Counted from the stretch's first letter, positions 7,701 to 17,852 are shown. The stretch: 64,000 bases of DNA from Psychroflexus lacisalsi (GCF_020164495.1 NZ_JAIQYZ010000002.1:1-64000), one strand, 5' to 3'. Numbers and translations: made by a program. The notes: generated by a model not told the origin, from the letters alone.

Positions 7701-7729
7701 AGAAAAGCACCTTTGTTCAAAAAGTGCTA
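7701..7729 (-). terminator. Terminator of the adhesin-PorP-OmpA cassette
   Basis: On the minus strand AGCAC...GTGCT (extended by TTT/AAA) forms a hairpin followed by TTTTCTT. It lies 34 nt past the OmpA-gene stop and directly before the idi promoter. Confidence 0.6.
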
Positions 7730-7762
7730 TTTATGATTTATTTAATAATTAAACTTTAGATT

Positions 7763-10060
7763 CTAAAATCGACTTTTACCCCGAAGACCAACAACAAAAG
7801 CACCTTCCACTCCTTTATTTCTTAATTCTATCTTGTAAGCATCAGCTTGATTCCTGGTTGGAAAAACTGAAGAAAAATATCGTTTGTAACCATCACTATA
7901 AACATAGCTAAAAACATTTTTAACATTATCGAATTCTACATTGGAGTTTTTACCAAAAGCTCCTATTTGGACTGTAAAGATTTCTTCATTAGAATTTTCA
8001 AAATCATAGTAAGAAGAATTTTTAGGACTATCCACTTTTTTATTTTCCGACGCTAAAATTTCATTTCGAATATCTTCAGGTGTTTCATTATCATTTAATA
8101 TTATGAATTCCGATCTTCTATTGAGAGCATGTTCATCTTCTGAGCAATCAATACCGTTAGAACAGTCATTAACTAGCTCGGTTTCTCCATAACCTCTTCC
8201 CGAAATTCTATCTTCACTTATTCCAGCTTTATCAATAATGTAATCTTGTGTTGCAGTAGCACGTTTATCTGATAAGATTTGGTTATAGGCATCTCCTGCT
8301 CTGCTATCTGTATGTGACCTTACATCTATTCGCATTTCAGGATAAGACTTTATAACTGCTACAATTTTCTGTAATTCAACCTCAGCATCTTGACGAATCT
8401 GAAACTTATCAATGTCAAAATAGATAGGGTCTAATTGCAATAACTGACTCAAATCATCACCCTTATCAGCTTTAGTAACACCAAGTTCATCTCCTGTTTG
8501 AGCACTGAAATCAAGTGAGTTTTCAGTTCCGAAATCAGAATTTGTACTCACTAATTCTTCAATCGTAGCAAATCCATCTTTAGATACTCTCACTACATAG
8601 CGGGTATCGCAATCCACTTCAAATTGATAAAAGCCTTCAGAATCTGTAGTAGTTGTTTTTAATAAATTTAAATCTTCATCAAAGAGCTCAACTTTAGCAT
8701 CTGCGAGAGCTTCTTCTCCATCTGTTGTAAAGATTTTACCGTTGAGCACCTGAGAACAAGCGGTCATAAGCTTTTGTAGTTGAGTGACTGAATACAAGTT
8801 ATCATTAGAATCACCTTCACCCCTATTGGAAGCAAAAAAACCCTTTTTAAGCCTTGAATTAATTATAAAACTGAAATCATCTTTGTTGCTATTGATGGGT
8901 CTCCCTAAATTAAAAACGTCACCTAATTCTCCGTTATTTTTGATAACAGCAACAAAAACATCCAATCCACCTAATCCAAGATGGCCATCCGATGAAAAAT
9001 AAAGCAAATTATCTTTGCTGATGAAAGGAAAGCTCTCCCGCCCTTCAGTATTGATAAGGTCACCTAAATTTTCAGGATTACTATAAGTATTGTTTCCTAA
9101 GATATTGACTCTAAAAATATCTGACATTCCTCTAGTATCCTGCATATCTGAGGAAAAGTATAATGTTTGATCATCGTTGCTTAAAGAGGGATGAGCAACA
9201 GAATAGTTATCGCTGTTGAAAGGGAGCTCCTGAGGCTTAGTCCATTCATTTTCTGAGTTCAAATTTGATTTGAATAGTTTCAAATAACTTACACCGTCTT
9301 CACCACGATTCAATTTATTTCCTGAAAAATTATTCCTTGTGAAGTAAACTGTGTTTCCATCGCTTGTGAATACAGCAGAAGACTCATGAAATTTAGAATT
9401 TAAAGTTTCTGAGAAGTTAACGGGTTCTGATTCTATATCTAAAGAATCTGATATGTCGACACTATATAAATTTAGATAAGGTTGATTATTCCATTCGTGA
9501 ACACGTTTTACTGATGACGAAACAGGTCTGTTTGATGCGAATACTAATTTTGCATCTCCATAAAAAGAAGGAGAGAATTCGGAATATTCAGAATTAATTG
9601 GAAGTGAATTGATACTAAACCTTCCTGATTGCATATCAATAAGTTCCAAGTAATTTCGCTCTCGTTTTAATTTTGAAACTCTACTATCTGTGTCATTTAG
9701 TGCATCAAACTCAAGCATGATTTGATCTGATTGGTCGTATTTTTTTACGCTTTTGAGCGATTGTGCATATCTGAATAAGTATTCTTTAGGTGGATTTGGA
9801 TTTAATTGATACAATTTCTTATACCACTCTAGTGCACTCTCCTGATCGTTATTGAAATAGTATGAGTCACCAAGTTTCTTAAAAAGATTCTCTGATTCGA
9901 AGCCGCTTTTAGCCACCTCAAGATATATTTTTTGAGCATCGATGAAAGCATAACCTTCAAACATCTTATCAGCTTCTTTAAGTTTATCAACTTGAGAATA
10001 AGTTGCACTACCAACAAAAAATGCAGCAATAAGAATTAAATATCTATAGTTAAATTTCAT
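7763..10060 (-). CDS. OmpA-family protein with TPR, PD40 and SPOR-like parts
   Basis: A 765-residue exported envelope protein with a signal peptide (residues 1-22), TPR-like helices (about 25-130), a PD40/WD40-like beta-propeller region (about 170-420, repeated 'lvFaSnR' and 'lYFSSD' motifs), a carboxypeptidase-regulatory-like fold (about 440-510), an OmpA C-terminal peptidoglycan-binding domain (about 540-660, with DVRSHTDSRAGDAYN and NRRSEFII), and a SPOR-like tail (VQIGAFGKNS, last 70 residues). It is 2 nt downstream of the PorP/SprF gene. In Bacteroidota such OmpA proteins accompany PorP/SprF proteins in type IX secretion and gliding surface complexes. Specific partner inferred from gene order. 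Confidence 0.85.
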   Translation of the reverse strand: MKFNYRYLILIAAFFVGSATYSQVDKLKEADKMFEGYAFIDAQKIYLEVAKSGFESENLFKKLGDSYYFNNDQESALEWYKKLYQLNPNPPKEYLFRYAQSLKSVKKYDQSDQIMLEFDALNDTDSRVSKLKRERNYLELIDMQSGRFSINSLPINSEYSEFSPSFYGDAKLVFASNRPVSSSVKRVHEWNNQPYLNLYSVDISDSLDIESEPVNFSETLNSKFHESSAVFTSDGNTVYFTRNNFSGNKLNRGEDGVSYLKLFKSNLNSENEWTKPQELPFNSDNYSVAHPSLSNDDQTLYFSSDMQDTRGMSDIFRVNILGNNTYSNPENLGDLINTEGRESFPFISKDNLLYFSSDGHLGLGGLDVFVAVIKNNGELGDVFNLGRPINSNKDDFSFIINSRLKKGFFASNRGEGDSNDNLYSVTQLQKLMTACSQVLNGKIFTTDGEEALADAKVELFDEDLNLLKTTTTDSEGFYQFEVDCDTRYVVRVSKDGFATIEELVSTNSDFGTENSLDFSAQTGDELGVTKADKGDDLSQLLQLDPIYFDIDKFQIRQDAEVELQKIVAVIKSYPEMRIDVRSHTDSRAGDAYNQILSDKRATATQDYIIDKAGISEDRISGRGYGETELVNDCSNGIDCSEDEHALNRRSEFIILNDNETPEDIRNEILASENKKVDSPKNSSYYDFENSNEEIFTVQIGAFGKNSNVEFDNVKNVFSYVYSDGYKRYFSSVFPTRNQADAYKIELRNKGVEGAFVVGLRGKSRF

Positions 10061-10062
10061 AA

Positions 10063-11001
10063 TTAAAAAAATCTTGGGGTATACATCCTTTTATACTTCT
10101 TAAAAAGCTCAAACCTCGCGAAAAATTCAAGCGACCCATCATTGTAGCTTGAAAATGTTGACGTATCTCTATCATAAGCTAAACCTAATAATATGGAATC
10201 GCTAACTTGAAAAGCAAAAAGTCCTGAAAATGCTGAGTTCAATCTATAAGCAACACCAGCTGTAAATTTATCGTTTATTAAAAAGTTTGAAGATAATTCA
10301 GCTAGCAAAGGAGATCCACTTACATGTCTCATCAATATTGATGGTTTAAATTTAAGTGAGGGACTGATATCAAAAACTAACCCTGCTGTTAAGTAATAAT
10401 GTAAGCGATCTCTTACAGTTGCATCGGCAATATTACTATCGGAAAAACGATCTGTTCTTAATAAAGCAGGGACGCTAAGACCAACAAAATATTGATCGTT
10501 ATAAAGTAATGCACCAAGACCTACTTGTGGTGAAAATTTATTTTCAATATTATTTAAAAATTCAGGATCTGTGTTGTCAAACCTGTTTAAATCATTGTAA
10601 TCTACGTTAAGCATATTGACACCAGCATTTATACCAAATGAGAGTTTGGTATATCTTGAAACCTCAATAGCATAGCTGTAAACTGCATTGATATCTGTTT
10701 CTTGCATAACACCAATCTTATCATTTACCACATTAAAGCCCAATCCCATTTGTCCATCTTTTATGGGTGAATGAGCGGAAAGAGTTTGTGAAGTTGGTGC
10801 ACCATCAAATCCAAGCCATTGTGACCTATGCAAAACACTTGCACTCAAAACATCTCGTGATCCCGCATAGGCCGGATTGATGCTTATAGTATTATACATA
10901 TATTGAGTAAAGTTTGGGTCCTGTTGGGCATGGCTTCTAAGCCCTAATAAAAGGAATAAAACTGCTAGGCTCGTATATAGAAATCGACTTTTAGTCATCA
11001 T
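10063..11001 (-). CDS. PorP/SprF family type IX secretion-associated outer-membrane protein
   Basis: A 312-residue predicted outer-membrane beta-barrel. A signal peptide ends at LRSHAQQ, followed by the family hallmark DPNFTQYMYNTISINPAYAGSRD and repeated amphipathic strands ending in an aromatic residue. In Flavobacterium johnsoniae, SprF is needed to deliver the adhesin SprB, and paralogues are paired with individual secreted surface proteins. Here the gene lies between a giant repeat protein with a type B sorting domain and an OmpA protein, which strongly suggests it serves that repeat protein. Two adjacent ATG codons could each be the start. The gap to the upstream gene is 6 nt. Confidence 0.9.
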   Translation of the reverse strand: MMTKSRFLYTSLAVLFLLLGLRSHAQQDPNFTQYMYNTISINPAYAGSRDVLSASVLHRSQWLGFDGAPTSQTLSAHSPIKDGQMGLGFNVVNDKIGVMQETDINAVYSYAIEVSRYTKLSFGINAGVNMLNVDYNDLNRFDNTDPEFLNNIENKFSPQVGLGALLYNDQYFVGLSVPALLRTDRFSDSNIADATVRDRLHYYLTAGLVFDISPSLKFKPSILMRHVSGSPLLAELSSNFLINDKFTAGVAYRLNSAFSGLFAFQVSDSILLGLAYDRDTSTFSSYNDGSLEFFARFELFKKYKRMYTPRFF

Positions 11002-11007
11002 TCATTA

Positions 11008-14000
11008 TTAATTTAAATGTAAATATCCGTTTCTCCTCAAGGGTTCACCCAATCTATTCACATAATTAAGAATGTAAAAATAGGTGCCGGTTGGAAGTCT
11101 TTTATCTCTCTGTATTGTGACATCCCCATCACTAAAACCATTGAATTTCACTTCTCCGTTGTCATAGCCTTCGGCATCATATACCTTCATTCCTTGTCTA
11201 TTGAATATTTGAACAGAGTTTTCAGGATAATTCTCAATTCCTTTTATTCTGAAAAACTCGTTTAATTGATTTCCTTCAGAACCAACCGCATTAAATATTT
11301 CAATGTCATCAATAAAAAATCCATCATTATCAGAATTAATAACCTGACCTGAAATAACTAGGGCCGTTGTCGGATCAGTTCCTTCCGTTTGAGAAACATT
11401 AGTTGGGAAATCAATATCCTCAGTGTCAATTTTTGAAATGGTTTCACCGGCCAAGACTTCTATAGACCAATCACCATTAGTATCTGTTTCTGTTTCAAAT
11501 ACATTTCCATTTATATCTGTTATCGAAATACTGATGTTAGAAATACCATCTTCATTGGCGTCTTGTGCTTCATTAGCATTATCATCGTAATAAAGACGAC
11601 CTGTCAAGGTACCAGTTGTTTCTTCAACAAAAAATCCGTCAGGAACTTCATTAATAGTTGAATCTGATGCTACAAATGTGGTTGTAGGATTGGTGCCTTG
11701 AGTTTGAATGGCATCTATTGGAAAGTTGGAACTACTTTCATCTATGCTTGATGTTGTTTGCCCAATTTTTACTAGAGTTGACCATTGACCATTTATGTTG
11801 GTTGTTACACTTGTGATCTCACCATCAGATTCTAAAATTTCAACCTCAACACCTTCTATACCAATTTCATTACCGTCTTGAGCTCCATTACCATTAAGGT
11901 CCTCATAAACAATCCCGCTTAAAATTCCAGTTTGATTTGGAGTGAAAAAACCGTCTGGTTCTTCAGAAAAATTATCTCCGGCATTGATTGTTGTTATTGT
12001 AGGATCTGATCCTTCTGTTTGTGTTGCACCAGCAGGAAAATCGGGATCATTTTTATCAATAGTAGATGTCACGTCACCTTCTGCAACAGTAGTCGTCCAA
12101 TCACCATTATCATCTGTTACTATACTCTGTGAAACTCCATCACCATCAACAATTTGAATTGAAACATTCGGCATATTGGGTTCATCGTTGTTTTGAATAC
12201 TGTCATTATTATTATCAAAGTAAAGGTGGCCCGAAAGCGTTCCAGTTACATCAGGATTTTGTACAAAATATCCATCATTATCAGATAATGTTACGGCATC
12301 TGCAATTACGAATGTCAACGAAGGATCTGTTCCCTCGGTTTGTACAGCACCAGATGGAAAATCAGGATCTTGCTGATCTATATTAGAAAATGTGTTTCCT
12401 GCCGGAACCTCTATGGACCAGTCACCATTTACATCTGTTGAGATTAAAGTGACAACGCCAAAAACATCTATAATTTCTAAATCTACGTCAGGCATATCAG
12501 GCTCTCCAACGTCTTGTACTCCGTTACCATTATCATCAAAATAAAGATGACCTGTAAGGATTCCGTTTAAATTTGGATCCTGGACAAAAAAACCATCATC
12601 TTCAGAAAATGTTGTATTTCCAACAGTTACAAAGGTTGTAGTAGGATCTGTACCTTGAGTTTGTGTAGCTCCTTGAGGGAAATCTGAGTCCTGCTGATTT
12701 ATATCTGAAATTGTATTTCCAGCAGGAACTTGGATTGACCAGTTTCCATTAGCATCTGTAATTACTGAACCATTATCTCCAAAAGAATCTGTTATTACAA
12801 TTTCAATGTTTTCTAAATCAGGTTCACCAGATTCCTGATTTCCATTTCCATTGGTATCTATATAAAGATGGCCTGAAAGCGTACCTAATAAATCAGGATC
12901 ATTGTTGAAGAAACCATCATTATCGGATAACACTGTATCGTTAGCAAGCACAAAGGTAGTTGTTGGGTCTGTTCCTTCAGTCTGAACTGCACCTACGGGA
13001 AAATCTGGATCATCTTGATTTACATTAGATATTGTATTCCCTGCTGGAACTTCAATTGACCAATCACCATTAGCATTAGTCTCGATTACAGTCACATCAC
13101 CAAAAGCATCAGTGATCTCAACCTCTACATCTGGCATGTCTGGCTCACCAATTTCCTGGTTCCCATTTCCATTGGTATCGAAGTATAAATGCCCCAGTAA
13201 AGTCCCTAGCAAATTAGGATCTAGATTAAAGAATCCATCGATATCTGAAAGAGTAATCTCGTCTGCAACAACTAGAGTTAAAGACGGATCTGTTCCTTGG
13301 GTTTGTGTTGCTCCTGTCGGAAAATCTGGGTCTTGTTGATCTATATTAGAAAAAGTATTTCCAGCTGGAACTTCTATTGACCAATCCCCATTAATATCTG
13401 CTTCTAAAAGTGAGACGTCTCCAAAAACGTCAATGATTTCAACATCTACGTTAGGCATATCTGGTTCACCTACATCCTGAATTCCATTTCCATTGTCATC
13501 GAAATAAAGGTGACCTTCCAGTATTCCAAATAAATTTGGATCTGGAACAAAAAAACCATCATTATCAGATAGGACGGAGTCATCAACAGGGACAAAAGTT
13601 GTTGTAGGATCTATACCTTCAGTTTGAACAGCTCCTTGAGGAAAATCCGGATCATTTTGTAGAATATCTGAAGTTGTATTTCCAGATGGAACTAGAATTG
13701 ACCAATCTCCATTAGAATCTGTCTCTAAAAGTGTAATTTCTCCAAAAACATCTGTAATTTGAACATCTATATTTTGCAAATCAGGTTCTCCACCATCCTG
13801 AGTTCCGTTTCCATTAGTATCTATATATAAATGCCCAAGAAGTGTTCCCTCTAATTCTGGATCTACCTCAAACCACCCATCATTATCAGATAAAATAGTT
13901 TCACCAGCAATAACTTGTGTTAAAGTAGGATCTGTGCCTTCGGTCTGTGTTGCTCCTTGAGGAAAATCTGGGTCTAGTTGTATAATATTAGAAAATGTAT

Positions 14001-15210
14001 TTCCAGCTGGGACTTCAATTTCCCAATCACCATTTACATCAGATTCTAATAAAGTTACATCACCAAAAGAATCTATAATTTCAACATCAACTTCTGACAT
14101 GTCTGGCTCTCCAACATCCTGAGTTCCATTCCCATTCTCATCAAAATACAAGTGACCTCTTAGAATTCCAGAACCTAAAAAGCCATCAAACTCTTCATAG
14201 GTTTCACCATTTAAAACATCTGTTGACGTTGGATTAGATCCTTCAGTTTGAGAGGATCCAGTTGGAAAATCGGGATCTGCTTCATCAATCAGAGAAACGG
14301 TTGTTCCAATAGGGACTCTGGTACTCCAAGATCCATCTCCACCTGTAGTCAAGTTTATAGTATCACCCTGAGAGGTTACAATTTCCACTAGAACGTTCGC
14401 AATTCCTTGTTCTCCAGTATCTTGGTCACTACTACCATTATCGTCAAAATATAAAATTCCGGAAAGAATTCCTGATTCAAAGAATCCATCATTCTCCGTA
14501 AAAGTCACCTCACCATTGGGGATTTCATGAATTGATGGATTATCGCCTTCAGTCTGGAAAGCTCCAGTGGGAAAATCAGAATCACCCACTTCAACATTGA
14601 CTTCAACCGGACCAAATAATACTGTTGCTAACCAATCCCCATTAACATCTGTAGATATTGTTTGTGAATTTCCATATTGGTCTGTAATAAGTAGATCTAT
14701 ATCTGGCATATCCAACTCCAAAGAATCCTGTACTCCATTTCCGTTGGTATCAAAATATAAATGACCGGTAGCATCCCCTTGGAAAGCGTAACCTTTGGCT
14801 TCTGCCTGAACTGTTTCATCTGCAATTACCAATACATTACTTGGGTCTGTGCCTTCAGTTTGCAAGAACCCTGGCAGTAAGCTAGATAAATCTGTTATAA
14901 TATTGGCGTTTCCTTCTACAACTTGTGTTGACCAAATTCCGTCTGAGTTGGTCAAAGTCGTTTGTCCATTCCCATTAGAGTTTACGATTATCACACGAAC
15001 GCCTTCAATTCCTGGCTCTCCAGTATCTTGAGTTCCATTACCATTAAAATCTGAATAAATAAACCCCTCAACTGTACCCGAGGCATTGAGTACTTGCATG
15101 AGTTCCTGAAAAGGATTAGGCAAATATGATTTTTCTTCTTGTGCATTCACAAAAAAACTTTGAAAAACCAATACAAAAAAGAATATAAGAGATGAAGTAG
15201 TTATTCTCAT
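11008..15210 (-). CDS. Giant SdrD B-like repeat surface protein with type IX sorting domain
   Basis: A 1400-residue secreted protein. After a signal peptide (1-23) come about twelve tandem copies of a roughly 100-residue unit. Each opens with a GHLYFDxNGNGxQDxGEPD-like segment (a putative Ca2+-binding DxNxNGxxD loop of SdrD B-like domains), continues with a DxNGDWsiEVPAGNT segment, and closes with DPDFPxGAxQTEGTDPT. The last 100 residues form the gliding-motility-associated C-terminal domain (QIFNRQGMKVYD, LPTGTYFYIL), a type B type IX sorting signal. It is probably a cell-surface adhesin in the same transcript as porP/sprF and ompA. Long antisense open frames across it are by-products of the repeats. 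Confidence 0.9.
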   Translation of the reverse strand: MRITTSSLIFFFVLVFQSFFVNAQEEKSYLPNPFQELMQVLNASGTVEGFIYSDFNGNGTQDTGEPGIEGVRVIIVNSNGNGQTTLTNSDGIWSTQVVEGNANIITDLSSLLPGFLQTEGTDPSNVLVIADETVQAEAKGYAFQGDATGHLYFDTNGNGVQDSLELDMPDIDLLITDQYGNSQTISTDVNGDWLATVLFGPVEVNVEVGDSDFPTGAFQTEGDNPSIHEIPNGEVTFTENDGFFESGILSGILYFDDNGSSDQDTGEQGIANVLVEIVTSQGDTINLTTGGDGSWSTRVPIGTTVSLIDEADPDFPTGSSQTEGSNPTSTDVLNGETYEEFDGFLGSGILRGHLYFDENGNGTQDVGEPDMSEVDVEIIDSFGDVTLLESDVNGDWEIEVPAGNTFSNIIQLDPDFPQGATQTEGTDPTLTQVIAGETILSDNDGWFEVDPELEGTLLGHLYIDTNGNGTQDGGEPDLQNIDVQITDVFGEITLLETDSNGDWSILVPSGNTTSDILQNDPDFPQGAVQTEGIDPTTTFVPVDDSVLSDNDGFFVPDPNLFGILEGHLYFDDNGNGIQDVGEPDMPNVDVEIIDVFGDVSLLEADINGDWSIEVPAGNTFSNIDQQDPDFPTGATQTQGTDPSLTLVVADEITLSDIDGFFNLDPNLLGTLLGHLYFDTNGNGNQEIGEPDMPDVEVEITDAFGDVTVIETNANGDWSIEVPAGNTISNVNQDDPDFPVGAVQTEGTDPTTTFVLANDTVLSDNDGFFNNDPDLLGTLSGHLYIDTNGNGNQESGEPDLENIEIVITDSFGDNGSVITDANGNWSIQVPAGNTISDINQQDSDFPQGATQTQGTDPTTTFVTVGNTTFSEDDGFFVQDPNLNGILTGHLYFDDNGNGVQDVGEPDMPDVDLEIIDVFGVVTLISTDVNGDWSIEVPAGNTFSNIDQQDPDFPSGAVQTEGTDPSLTFVIADAVTLSDNDGYFVQNPDVTGTLSGHLYFDNNNDSIQNNDEPNMPNVSIQIVDGDGVSQSIVTDDNGDWTTTVAEGDVTSTIDKNDPDFPAGATQTEGSDPTITTINAGDNFSEEPDGFFTPNQTGILSGIVYEDLNGNGAQDGNEIGIEGVEVEILESDGEITSVTTNINGQWSTLVKIGQTTSSIDESSSNFPIDAIQTQGTNPTTTFVASDSTINEVPDGFFVEETTGTLTGRLYYDDNANEAQDANEDGISNISISITDINGNVFETETDTNGDWSIEVLAGETISKIDTEDIDFPTNVSQTEGTDPTTALVISGQVINSDNDGFFIDDIEIFNAVGSEGNQLNEFFRIKGIENYPENSVQIFNRQGMKVYDAEGYDNGEVKFNGFSDGDVTIQRDKRLPTGTYFYILNYVNRLGEPLRRNGYLHLN
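11290..15090 (-). repeat. Twelve ~300-bp tandem coding repeats
   Basis: The region encodes the SdrD B-like units of the adhesin. Neighbouring central copies (about 12200-14150) are most alike at nucleotide level, for example in the segments encoding PAGNTFSNI and DPDFP, which suggests recent duplication or homogenisation; the outer copies are more divergent. Copy number is likely to vary between strains. Confidence 0.75.
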
Positions 15211-15228
15211 GTAATAGATAGTTTAACA

Positions 15229-15236
15229 CAAATATA
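15229..15236 (-). promoter_or_regulatory. -7 element of the adhesin operon promoter
   Basis: The minus strand reads TATATTTG 18 nt before the ATG at 15210. No clear -33 TTG is present at the usual distance. Confidence 0.45.
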
Positions 15237-15301
15237 GATTAAAGATATTAAAGTATTTTGATTTTTTTAAGCAAAAATCATCAATAAACAGGTGAATATG
15301 A

Positions 15302-15332
15302 TTGATTTCAGACTATAAAAAATTAAGTTTGC
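15302..15332 (+). promoter_or_regulatory. prfC promoter
   Basis: TTG (15302-15304), 19 nt, TAAGTTTGC (15324-15332): a full consensus Bacteroidota promoter. The -7 box ends 4 nt before the ATG at 15336, so the transcript should be leaderless or nearly so. Confidence 0.6.
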
Positions 15333-15335
15333 AGC

Positions 15336-16922
15336 ATGAAAATAAATAAGGAAATCAATCGCCGAAGAACATTTGGTATTGTCTCTCATCCCGATGCTGG
15401 TAAGACGACTTTAACAGAAAAACTGCTCCTTTTTGGAGGCGCTATTCAGGAAGCAGGCGCTGTAAAGTCCAATAAAATAAAGAAAACTGCTACGAGTGAC
15501 TTTATGGAAATTGAACGCCAAAGAGGAATTTCGGTAGCCACTTCTGTTCTAGGATTTGAGTATAAAAACATTAAAATCAATATTCTTGATACTCCTGGTC
15601 ACAAGGATTTTGCTGAGGATACTTTTAGAACATTAACTGCTGTAGACAGCGTTATTGTAGTGATAGATGTCGCTAAAGGAGTAGAAGAACAGACGGAAAA
15701 ACTTGTCAAAGTTTGCCGCATGCGCAACATACCTATTATAGTATTCATCAATAAGATGGATAGAGAAGGTAAAGATGCCTTTGAACTCCTAGATGAAATT
15801 GAGCAAAAACTCGGGCTTCATGTGACGCCTTTAAGTTTTCCTATCGGAATGGGTTATGACTTTAAAGGTATTTACAACATCTGGGAGAAAAATGTCAACC
15901 TCTTCACTGGTGATCCTAAAAAGGACATTGAAGAAACGGTTCAGGTAAGTGATTTAACAACAGATGAAATTGATGAACTTATAGGTACTGATTCTGCCAA
16001 CACCCTAAGAGATGAACTCGAACTAGCACAGGGGGTTTATCCGGAATTTGATATCGATCAATATAAAAGAGGAGAACTGCAGCCTGTATTTTTTGGCTCA
16101 GCTCTTAACAACTTTGGAGTGCGAGAGTTACTTGATTGCTTTATTCACATCGCTCCCCCTCCAAGACCCAAGCAAAGTGACATCAGAGAAATAAGACCAG
16201 AGGAGGATAAGTTCACAGGCTTTGTCTTTAAAATTCATGCCAATATGGATCCTCGACATCGAGATCGATTAGCTTTTGTAAAGGTGGTCTCTGGCAAATT
16301 TGAAAGAAACAAGCCTTATCTTCACGTCAGAAGTAAAAAAAATCTAAAATTTTCCAGTCCCAATGCCTTTTTCGCTGAACGCAAAGAGATCGTAGATGAA
16401 ATGTTTCCGGGCGATATCGTAGGACTTCACGATACAGGAACTTTTAAAATCGGAGACACGCTCACTGAAGGTGAAATTCTTCAATACAAAGGAATACCAA
16501 ATTTTTCTCCAGAACACTTCAGATACATCAATAACGCCGACCCCATGAAATCCAAACAGCTTAACAAAGGTGTTGAGCAGTTGATGGATGAAGGCGTTGC
16601 ACAGTTATTCACCTTGGAACTCAATAACCGTAAAATTATTGGTACCGTAGACGCTCTTCAATACGAAGTGATTCAATATAGATTGGAACATGAGTACGGT
16701 GCCAAGTGTTCTTACGAAAATATCAATGTGCATAAAGCCTGCTGGATAGAACCTAAAGATCCGAAAAGTGAGGAATTTAAGGAGTTTAAACGCGTAAAGT
16801 CTAAGTTTCTAGCCAAGGATAAAGCTGATCAGCTGGTGTTTTTGGCAGATTCAGAATTTTCTTTGCAAATGACTCAACAGAAGTATCCTAATATCATTTT
16901 TCACTTTACTTCAGAGTTTTAA
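15336..16922 (+). CDS. prfC: Peptide chain release factor 3
   Basis: A 528-residue translational GTPase that removes RF1/RF2 from ribosomes after peptide release. The G1 motif SHPDAGKTT lies around residues 17-25, followed by the switch region with RGISVATSV, G3 DTPGHKDF, and G4 NKMDREGKD, then the beta-barrel domains and C-terminal RF3 region. The N-terminus (RRRTFGIVSHPDAGKTTLTE) and length are typical of RF3 and distinguish it from EF-G and LepA. It is transcribed alone, away from the adhesin operon. Confidence 0.95.
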   Translation: MKINKEINRRRTFGIVSHPDAGKTTLTEKLLLFGGAIQEAGAVKSNKIKKTATSDFMEIERQRGISVATSVLGFEYKNIKINILDTPGHKDFAEDTFRTLTAVDSVIVVIDVAKGVEEQTEKLVKVCRMRNIPIIVFINKMDREGKDAFELLDEIEQKLGLHVTPLSFPIGMGYDFKGIYNIWEKNVNLFTGDPKKDIEETVQVSDLTTDEIDELIGTDSANTLRDELELAQGVYPEFDIDQYKRGELQPVFFGSALNNFGVRELLDCFIHIAPPPRPKQSDIREIRPEEDKFTGFVFKIHANMDPRHRDRLAFVKVVSGKFERNKPYLHVRSKKNLKFSSPNAFFAERKEIVDEMFPGDIVGLHDTGTFKIGDTLTEGEILQYKGIPNFSPEHFRYINNADPMKSKQLNKGVEQLMDEGVAQLFTLELNNRKIIGTVDALQYEVIQYRLEHEYGAKCSYENINVHKACWIEPKDPKSEEFKEFKRVKSKFLAKDKADQLVFLADSEFSLQMTQQKYPNIIFHFTSEF

Positions 16923-16972
16923 ATCCTCATTGAGGGTATAATTCTCTGGCTATAAAGATCGATATTCTTATT

Positions 16973-17020
16973 ATCTCCCTTTGTACACCTCTCAGGTTTG
17001 TGTTGAGGGAGATGATTTTT
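16973..17020 (+). terminator. Possible prfC terminator
   Basis: ATCTCCCT (16973-16980) and AGGGAGAT (17006-17013) form an 8-bp stem with a long 25-nt loop, followed by GATTTTT. The long loop makes this uncertain. Confidence 0.4.
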
Positions 17021-17122
17021 GCTCAGAAGCCAGGAACCTGCTTTACGGGCTTTATGCTTCAATCAGGGCTAAACCTTAGTAACAGTAAAACTTAAAGTTT
17101 ATTTTTTTTTTTGAAAAACTCT

Positions 17123-17362
17123 TTAGTCCTGAAAGGTATCTACTAATAAAGGTTTTCTTTTTTCCTCTTTATGGAATACATAGGCAAATGCATAATATCC
17201 TACTATTCCAAGCATAGGGAAAATCCAAATCATGGATATAAATAAAACTCTTTCCATCAATCTCTTTTTAACTACCAATACATGGATTGATGTAATGATT
17301 TTAATCACAAATAAGGAGATTAAAAAAATATGAATCAACGGTTCTGGTAATATTAATTCCAT
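17123..17362 (-). CDS. Small PLDc_N-like membrane protein
   Basis: A 79-residue membrane protein with two hydrophobic segments (about residues 8-28 and 38-62). The second contains WIFPMLGIVGYYAF, the signature of the phospholipase-D N-terminal-like domain (PLDc_N) often found as a stand-alone small protein in Bacteroidota. The function of stand-alone members is unknown. It is isolated between prfC and a 520-bp gap. Confidence 0.6.
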   Translation of the reverse strand: MELILPEPLIHIFLISLFVIKIITSIHVLVVKKRLMERVLFISMIWIFPMLGIVGYYAFAYVFHKEEKRKPLLVDTFQD

Positions 17363-17822
17363 AAGCTTAATTAAATTAATTATTTATCAAGGGTTAGCTA
17401 TTACATAATATTGTATTGAAATACATAAATCATAATTTGATTACGTGTTTAATGTCACAAGCTCCTATAAAGTTTTTATGATTTCCTACCATTACTCAAC
17501 TCCTCAATTTGTTTTCATCTATTAATCAATTCCTGAAGCATAAATGCTCTAAAAAACATAATTTACTTTGAAAGAGTTTGTTTTATGTTTTTAATTATTG
17601 CTAAATATAACTAATAAATGCTTTATAAAAATCACATTATATTAATTTTATTTTTGTGGTTTTTTACTTAAGCTTTAAGTAAACCGCAAATTTTACAGCT
17701 TCTTAAGTTTGGGGGCTGAAAATTTTCATTCGTGAAGGAACTCTCAATTTGTCTTAATCTCTTATTCAACAATTAGTGTTTGCTTAGAAAGATGTAAGTA
17801 AATTTAACTCAAACTTGACTTC
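17363..17822. other. Intergenic gap, no gene recognised
   Basis: About 460 bp of AT-rich sequence between the small membrane protein gene and the terminator of the PLP-enzyme gene. I see no coding frame, tRNA, repeat or convincing promoter. A short slightly GC-richer patch at about 17690-17720 is unexplained. Confidence 0.5.
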
Positions 17823-17852
17823 AAAAAAAAAGCTCTTGATTTCTCAAGAGCT
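17823..17852 (-). terminator. Terminator of the CBS-like PLP-enzyme gene
   Basis: On the minus strand, a 9-bp perfect stem AGCTCTTGA / TCAAGAGCT with a 4-nt loop is followed by nine T's. Strong intrinsic terminator. Confidence 0.85.

Noticed and set aside
11942-15031. Several 60-85 codon rightward frames across the adhesin gene
   Set aside because: They recur in register with the 300-bp repeats and encode low-complexity Ser/Pro/Val sequence; they are antisense by-products.
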